A stretch of 37,113 nucleotides of DNA, taken from Betaproteobacteria bacterium (lineage in GTDB: Bacteria; Pseudomonadota; Gammaproteobacteria; Burkholderiales; Rhodocyclaceae). Shown piece by piece: positions 36,248 to 37,113 of the stretch (the stretch's first letter is position 1; each line of letters begins with the position of its first letter). Both the position numbers and the translations under genes were made by a program. A model generated the notes under the pieces. It worked only from the letters and a program-made list of their open reading frames with translations, did not search any database and had not been told where the DNA came from. The stretch covers positions 1 through 37,113 of the forward strand of contig WREK01000006.1 of assembly GCA_009779355.1 (NCBI GenBank). The letters run 5' to 3'.

Positions 36248-36507
36248 CTAATCATCATAATGTCCTTTACAGGACAAAATTTCAAGGATGCCATCCTTGA
36301 TCCGATACACCAAACGGTTGACTTCATCAATTCGCCTGCTCCAAAACCCGCTGAATTCACCTTCAGGGGTTCAGGCTTTCCGATGCCGATGTAGCCGTTT
36401 CGCTTAATGTCTTTGATAAGATTATTGATTCTTTTAATGGTTTTTTTATCCTGTACCTGCCAATAGATATAATCTTGCCAAGCCTCATCAAACCAGGATA
36501 TTTTCAC
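36248..36507 (-). pseudogene. YoeB/Txe-like toxin, frameshifted
   Basis: GTG start; MKISWFDEAWQDYIYWQVQDKKTIKRINNLIKDIKRNGYIGIGKPEPLK then frameshift; the other frame reads GEFSGFWSRRIDEVNRLVYRIKDGILEILSCKGHYDD and stops at 36248-36250. Confidence 0.9.
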
Positions 36508-36776
36508 TCGGATACCTCGATGAGGTCGTGTTCAACCCCTCTTCCGCTGTTGAGGGCGGCAGCGCCGCGACGAAGATGAGAAAGGTTGCTTTCGCTGTAA
36601 AACGGATCGGGTTCTGTTGTGACATCGAAAGGCAAACGCTTTTCGCGCAAAACGGCGCGCGCAAACATATTAAAAGCAACGGTTGTGTTCATGCCGACTT
36701 TTGCGCAGAAATCATCAAACTGTTTTTTTATTTCGGAATCCATCCGGACACTGAATGTTGTTTGAGCCATAAACAA
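36504..36776 (-). CDS. RelB/DinJ-family antitoxin
   Basis: MAQTTFSVRMDSEIKKQFDDFCAKVGMNTTVAFNMFARAVLREKRLPF; 4-nt overlap with toxin; start may be the internal ATG at 36770. Confidence 0.88.
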   Translation of the reverse strand: MFMAQTTFSVRMDSEIKKQFDDFCAKVGMNTTVAFNMFARAVLREKRLPFDVTTEPDPFYSESNLSHLRRGAAALNSGRGVEHDLIEVSE

Positions 36777-36867
36777 AACCCCATATTTACCAGGTGCAAT
36801 TTTCTTATAATTATAACCTAGTAGGTGCGTTTTGTCAACAATAATAACACAATTGATGTGAACCAGC

Positions 36868-36915
36868 GTAGTCCAGAGTAGGGCGACTCAAGCCGAAGGT
36901 TGCCATCCGCTGGTC
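36868..36915. repeat. Partial REP-like element (5' half)
   Basis: GCGTAGTCCAGAGTAGGGCGACTCAAGCCGAAGGTTGCCATCCGCTGG resembles GCGTAGCCCGGAGTAGGGCGTGATAAGGCCGAAGGCCGCCATCCGCCG at 35301. Confidence 0.7.
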
Positions 36916-37113
36916 ATGACCCATCTTTTCAAACAAGCGCCTTCAGCGCAGTAGGATGGGTAGAGCGTAAGCGAATGAAATGAACGCCTCCCCCCCGCAA
37001 GGGTTGGCATTTTCGTTGGCCGTACCAGAGGAACTACAGGGGTCATGTACCCGCTTTACCCACCCCCCCGTCTTGCTGCGCAAGCCGCCCTGTTGATAAC
37101 CCGCCTCTCGCAA

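Noticed and set aside
1-37113. tRNA or rRNA genes
   Set aside because: No recognisable rRNA segment or tRNA cloverleaf was seen by eye; a tRNAscan/Infernal run would be needed to exclude them.

Overview
GC-rich (probably betaproteobacterial; inference) accessory region. Contents in order: (i) a possible conjugation-type remnant (zinc-ribbon membrane protein plus TrbN/VirB1-like lytic transglycosylase) and a VapBC-type TA pair; (ii) a near-complete aryl-polyene (APE)-like biosynthetic cluster at 2.4-17.5 kb: chain-length factor, acyltransferases, two ACPs, AMP-ligase/dehydratase fusion, GT2, thioesterase, LolA-like, MMPL, DUF3261-like, two ketosynthases, dehydratase, FabG-like. It is interrupted by a HigBA-type TA pair whose toxin is frameshifted, followed by a single CRISPR type I-C-like repeat; (iii) a type VI secretion (T6SS) accessory island at 18.9-35.1 kb: three near-identical vgrG genes with divergent tails, a TIGR02270-like HEAT protein, DUF6484-like, DUF2169-like, a thiolase-fold protein with an apparently broken triad, a Cys-rich PAAR-like protein, and an Rhs protein with an AT-rich C-terminal putative deaminase toxin followed by an ankyrin-repeat candidate immunity protein; (iv) a REP-associated tyrosine transposase (RAYT) between two direct ~148 bp REP-type repeats, then a RelB/YoeB-type TA pair whose toxin is also frameshifted. 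Best candidates for new biology are the vgrG3-to-ankyrin cassette, the degenerate ketosynthase inside it, the solo CRISPR-like repeat, and the two frameshifted toxins with intact antitoxins. All family assignments are by eye from motifs and gene order; no searches were run.
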